Under the pieces are notes generated by a model. It saw nothing but the letters and a program-made list of their open reading frames with translations, had not been told where the DNA came from and did not search any database. A program made the position numbers and the translations under genes. Shown here piece after piece: positions 29,688 to 32,310 of a DNA stretch of 32,310 nt; within the stretch, counting starts at the first letter, position 1; every line of letters starts with the position of its first letter. This stretch comes from Pelagophyceae sp. CCMP2097 (taxonomy: Eukaryota; Sar; Pelagophyceae): positions 223,454 through 255,763 of the forward strand of contig MU657170.1 in assembly GCA_026770575.1 (NCBI GenBank). Reading direction: 5' to 3'.

Positions 29688-31615
29688 CGAGGGTGCAGCC
29701 GCTCGCCTGAGATGCCAGGCACGCCGCTGGAGACGCTCGTGGGGTGCACTGTGGAGGATTCGGAATCATCCATTGCACAACGAGTCAGCTTCCGTGACGA
29801 GCGCGAGGCCGGCCCCGCTCGGCACCGACGGCGACGAGGAGCGCCTTCGAAGGAGCGCTCGACTCGGGCTGTCTCTTCAAGGCGGGCGGCGCGCGTCGTA
29901 CAGCGCGGACACTGGAACCACGCGTTTGCCGCGTATTACAAACACGATTCCAGGGTTCGGCATCCGGCGTCCTTCGAGCCTCTGGGATGCCGCGCACGAC
30001 TCTGTGGTCGCGCCGTCGATTCTGTTGACGGTTCGGGTTTCCGACTTGGGATCGCCGACGCGAAGGGCGCGATCCGGGTCCGCCATCCGCTTCACATCCT
30101 CCCCAAAGCATGCGCCTAAGTCTTTGTAGACTGCCCGGTCGAGTCCGGCGCCTGCGTCAGTCGCTGCAGGACCGCAGGACTCCTCTTCGAGCGGCTGTCG
30201 AGTCGTTTATTGTGGAACCGTCAACGACTCTCTCTGCCACACACGAGGGCCCATGCGCGCCGTCGGACCGGAGGAGCCCCCCTGTGGACCGCGCCCCCCC
30301 ACGCCCGGTCTCGCCCTCCGGGCCTGTCTTTAAACCGAGGCCCCTTCTTTGAAAGGGCTCGATTCTTCTTCATGGCTGCTGCGGAATCTTTATGGGCGTA
30401 CTACGAGGATGGGGGTAGTCGTGTCCGCTCGAATTAGTGCGTTGCATCGACCAGTCGGCGAGGAAGGCCGGAATCGACGCTCATGCCGGTGGACCGGGGC
30501 GCGTCGCTGCGAGGTACGCCGCGAGCCGGTCAACCATCGCCGCGGCCGCGGCGTGCCCCTTGGCCGCAGCGCGTTTGTAGAGGCGCATCGCCTCGTCGTC
30601 GTCTGCGGCACACCGTGGCCGTTTCCGTAACACACGCCGAGGTTGTAGAACGCGGTTGACTCGCCCTGCCCCGCAGAGAGCCGGAACCACCGCACGGCTT
30701 CGGCGTACGACTGCGCCACGCCCTTGCCTTGGTAAAACATGTCGCCGAAATTGCACTGCCCTTCGGGATATCCTTGTTCGGCTGCGCGTCGGAACCAGTG
30801 CGCGGCGGTCTTGTAGTCGATCTTGGCGCCTTTCCCAACCTCGTAATAACGTCCCACTTTCGTCGAGCTTCTGCATGCCCTTGGGCCGCAGCGACCTCAT
30901 ACTGCTGGAGCGCCCGCTTAAAGCTCTGCTTGAGACCTCTGCCAATACTGTACGAATCTCCGAGCATCATCTGCGCATCGGCATTCCCCTTGGCCGCGTG
31001 CTTTTGCAGCCGGCGCAGCCCCTCAGCGCCCGACTTGGGAGGTGGCGATATGCAGAGCGGGCAGCGCGCGTCGTACTTGACGCACTTGGCGGAGCATTCC
31101 GTGCAAATCTTCATGCAGCAACAATCATAAAACATTCGCTGGTCATTTTCGAGTGGCAGCAGGTCCAGGCAGATGGCACAAGTGCCGCGCCAGTTCGGCG
31201 CGTCGCCGCCCTGCGCACTGGTCTTGACTGCCGTCTTTTCCGTCGGAATAGCCGATAAGCGCGCCGCCGCCTTGGAACCGTCCACCAATAAGAAGTCCTT
31301 GACGATGGCTTCCTCGTTCTTCGGGCCCAGCTTCCCCGGGAAGACGCGCCATAGCAGCGCGGCCCACGCAGCGCAAATGCGCAAAAAGATAGCAAAAGTC
31401 CAGGCGAGACGCGAGTCGAGGACGCGGTCCGGGGCGTCGTCGACGACGCTCCCCCCCGGCGCCTCTGCCTCCGTGTTCAGGACCGCCGCGACGTCCTCGA
31501 CGATGGGCGGCTCCTCCTTGATCTTCAGCTTTGCCGGCATGAGCTCGTCGAGGAGGCGGTCCTGGAACGCGGCGGTCATCTGCTTGCACTGCGCCTTGTG
31601 CCCGCGCTCGTTCCA
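29688..31615 (-). repeat. Right arm of the ~1.9-kb inverted duplication
   Basis: Read on the minus strand, this matches 2847-4671: the RING/Sel1 gene body, the same flank after its stop (30480 down to about 29880), then a family B piece with GAGCGCTCCTTCGAAGG near 29850 and the GTGCCTGGCAT block at about 29715. It is more diverged than the two full B copies are from each other. The interval 29880-30480 contains no other gene I recognise. Confidence 0.85.
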
Positions 31616-31622
31616 GTAAGAA
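30481..31622 (-). pseudogene. MYND-RING-Sel1 gene, decayed inverted copy
   Basis: The minus-strand frame opens in the last part of a MYND finger (YWNERGHKAQC near 31610), continues with KLKIKEEPPIVEDV and a RING-like module (CAICLDLLP, DCCCMKICTEC, CPLC), then enters Sel1 repeats. The frame shifts near 30858, before GRYYEVGKGAK, and again near 30600, before MRLYKRAAAKG. It ends at the TGA at 30481-30483, homologous to the stop of the intact gene. The front half of the MYND finger is missing or degenerate, and no ATG precedes it. Relative to the intact copy there is an in-frame insert of about 60 residues between PPIVEDV and EAIVKDF. Two frameshifts and a lost start make a functional product unlikely. 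Confidence 0.8.
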
Positions 31623-31639
31623 AACGCGCGTTGCCGCGC

Positions 31640-32030
31640 AGCGACCTCGCCATTACTGATGCCGGTCTGTATTTGCTGTGACTGAAAACGGTTTGCATTT
31701 TAGTGCAATTGGCCTAGGAAGCTCGACAGCCAGCCGTCAATATTTAAAATTTTAAAACACAAGATTTTGACCGACTCCTGCGGACCCTGGAAAAGACCCG
31801 CGCGACGTGCCACAGGCGCCACATAACGTTGCTGAAGGACTCGCGGGACGAGGGTCGTGCTCGCACCGAGACATAATTTTCAAAAAGGCCGTAAGTAGGA
31901 TTTCATTAATGCTTTACAGGGCGCCCTGTCCAAAAGTCGACCTTCGTTCCGAATCGTTCGGTGGGGGGAAGAATATTCACGTTATGACGCGTGTACAGCA
32001 CGAGCAGCCAAATTCGCATGCCAAGCGGAG
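31640..32030. other. AT-richer spacer, no gene seen
   Basis: Contains AT-rich runs (TATTTAAAATTTTAAAA near 31740) and one short open frame without features. No repeat shared with the rest of the window was noticed. Confidence 0.4.
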
Positions 32031-32031
32031 T

Positions 32032-32070
32032 AGAAACGTGAACGAGCGGGCTCGAACTCGCGACCTCATG
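32032..32070 (-). other. tRNA-like B-box remnant
   Basis: On the minus strand AGGTCGCGAGTTCGAGCCCG resembles the variable/T-arm part of a tRNA with a B box (GAGTTCGAGCC). A matching 7-bp acceptor stem and D arm are not present upstream, so this is a fragment or a tRNA-derived repeat, not a tRNA gene. Confidence 0.45.
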
Positions 32071-32232
32071 CAAGACATTTGAACTGAATGACCCATGTGA
32101 TGTGTTACACAAACTTCAACACCGACGTTAATCCTGGCAAAAGGGATTTCCGGTCCCAGTGCCAGGAGCCGGATCAGAAGTGTATATAAACCACATCACA
32201 ATGTCATTTTATTATTTTTTATTATTTTTTCC

Positions 32233-32310
32233 ATATGCCGGATTCGAACCGGCGACCTCGGGCTGTTCCAAACAATATGCCGGATTCGAACCGGCGACCT
32301 CGGGCTGTTA
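32233..32310 (-). repeat. Tandem 42-bp repeats carrying a tRNA T-arm
   Basis: Two copies at a 42-base spacing each contain, on the minus strand, GCCGGTTCGAATCCGGC: a perfect 5-bp T stem with the TTCGAAT loop and a consensus B box. On the minus strand the inner copy is followed by CATATGG and an A-rich stretch (32213-32231). No D arm or anticodon arm is seen. The array may continue past the window edge. Confidence 0.65.

Noticed and set aside
32032..32110. Complete tRNA gene on the minus strand
   Set aside because: Only the T-arm part is convincing; no pairing acceptor stem, D arm or anticodon arm of correct size was found.

Overview
The window looks like nuclear DNA from a GC-rich photosynthetic stramenopile, most plausibly a pelagophyte such as Aureococcus anophagefferens. 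This rests on four things: a fucoxanthin-chlorophyll-protein type light-harvesting gene with an ASAFAP-like plastid-targeting presequence, many short GT-AG introns (about 40-160 nt), expanded MYND/RING/Sel1 and WD40 families, and GC-rich minisatellites. The species is inferred; no marker gene is present. Nothing bacterial or viral was recognised.

Layout. 1-1290: a dispersed repeat (family A) filled with a GCGCAGCCGCC-type array, then a small tandem duplication with hairpins. 1272-2351 (-): a two-exon 2OG-Fe(II) oxygenase. 2727-3683 (+): an intact MYND-RING-Sel1 gene, inside the left arm of a large inverted duplication (2847-4671) whose right arm (29688-31615) holds a decayed copy. 4397-4838: a 442-bp repeat (family B). 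4891-5982 (+): a secreted glycosyltransferase-like gene. 6860-8134 (+): a second RING/Sel1 gene cut by one stop codon. 8165-10700 (-): remnants, including the 3' end of a light-harvesting gene. 11290-12215: minisatellite (family C). 12299-13281 (-): an intact five-exon light-harvesting gene. 13340-16130: low-complexity DNA, a kelch fragment and AT-richer spacer. 16247-18436 (+): a Pro/Ala-rich gene of uncertain exon structure. 18507-20410: second B copy, a 310-bp MITE with 42-bp terminal inverted repeats, and second A copy. 20724-23882 (+): a seven-exon cinnamyl-alcohol-dehydrogenase-like gene whose introns are packed with minisatellites; one intron appears to be GC-AG. 24014-24940: repeats. 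25060-29575: three WD40 genes on the minus strand (one frameshifted, one intact, one pseudogene). Between the last two, at 27527-28270 (+), lies a ubiquitin gene preceded by a signal-peptide-like exon. 32035-32310: tRNA-like B-box repeats.

The genes do not form one pathway. The most interesting gene is the ubiquitin. A divergent 76-residue ubiquitin behind a signal peptide without an aromatic residue at the predicted cleavage site is what is expected of the periplastidal ubiquitin of the SELMA preprotein-import system in algae with red secondary plastids. The rest shows local duplication, inversion and decay of repeat-protein genes in a repeat-rich setting. All exon joins were inferred by eye from reading frames, splice-site dinucleotides and family conservation.
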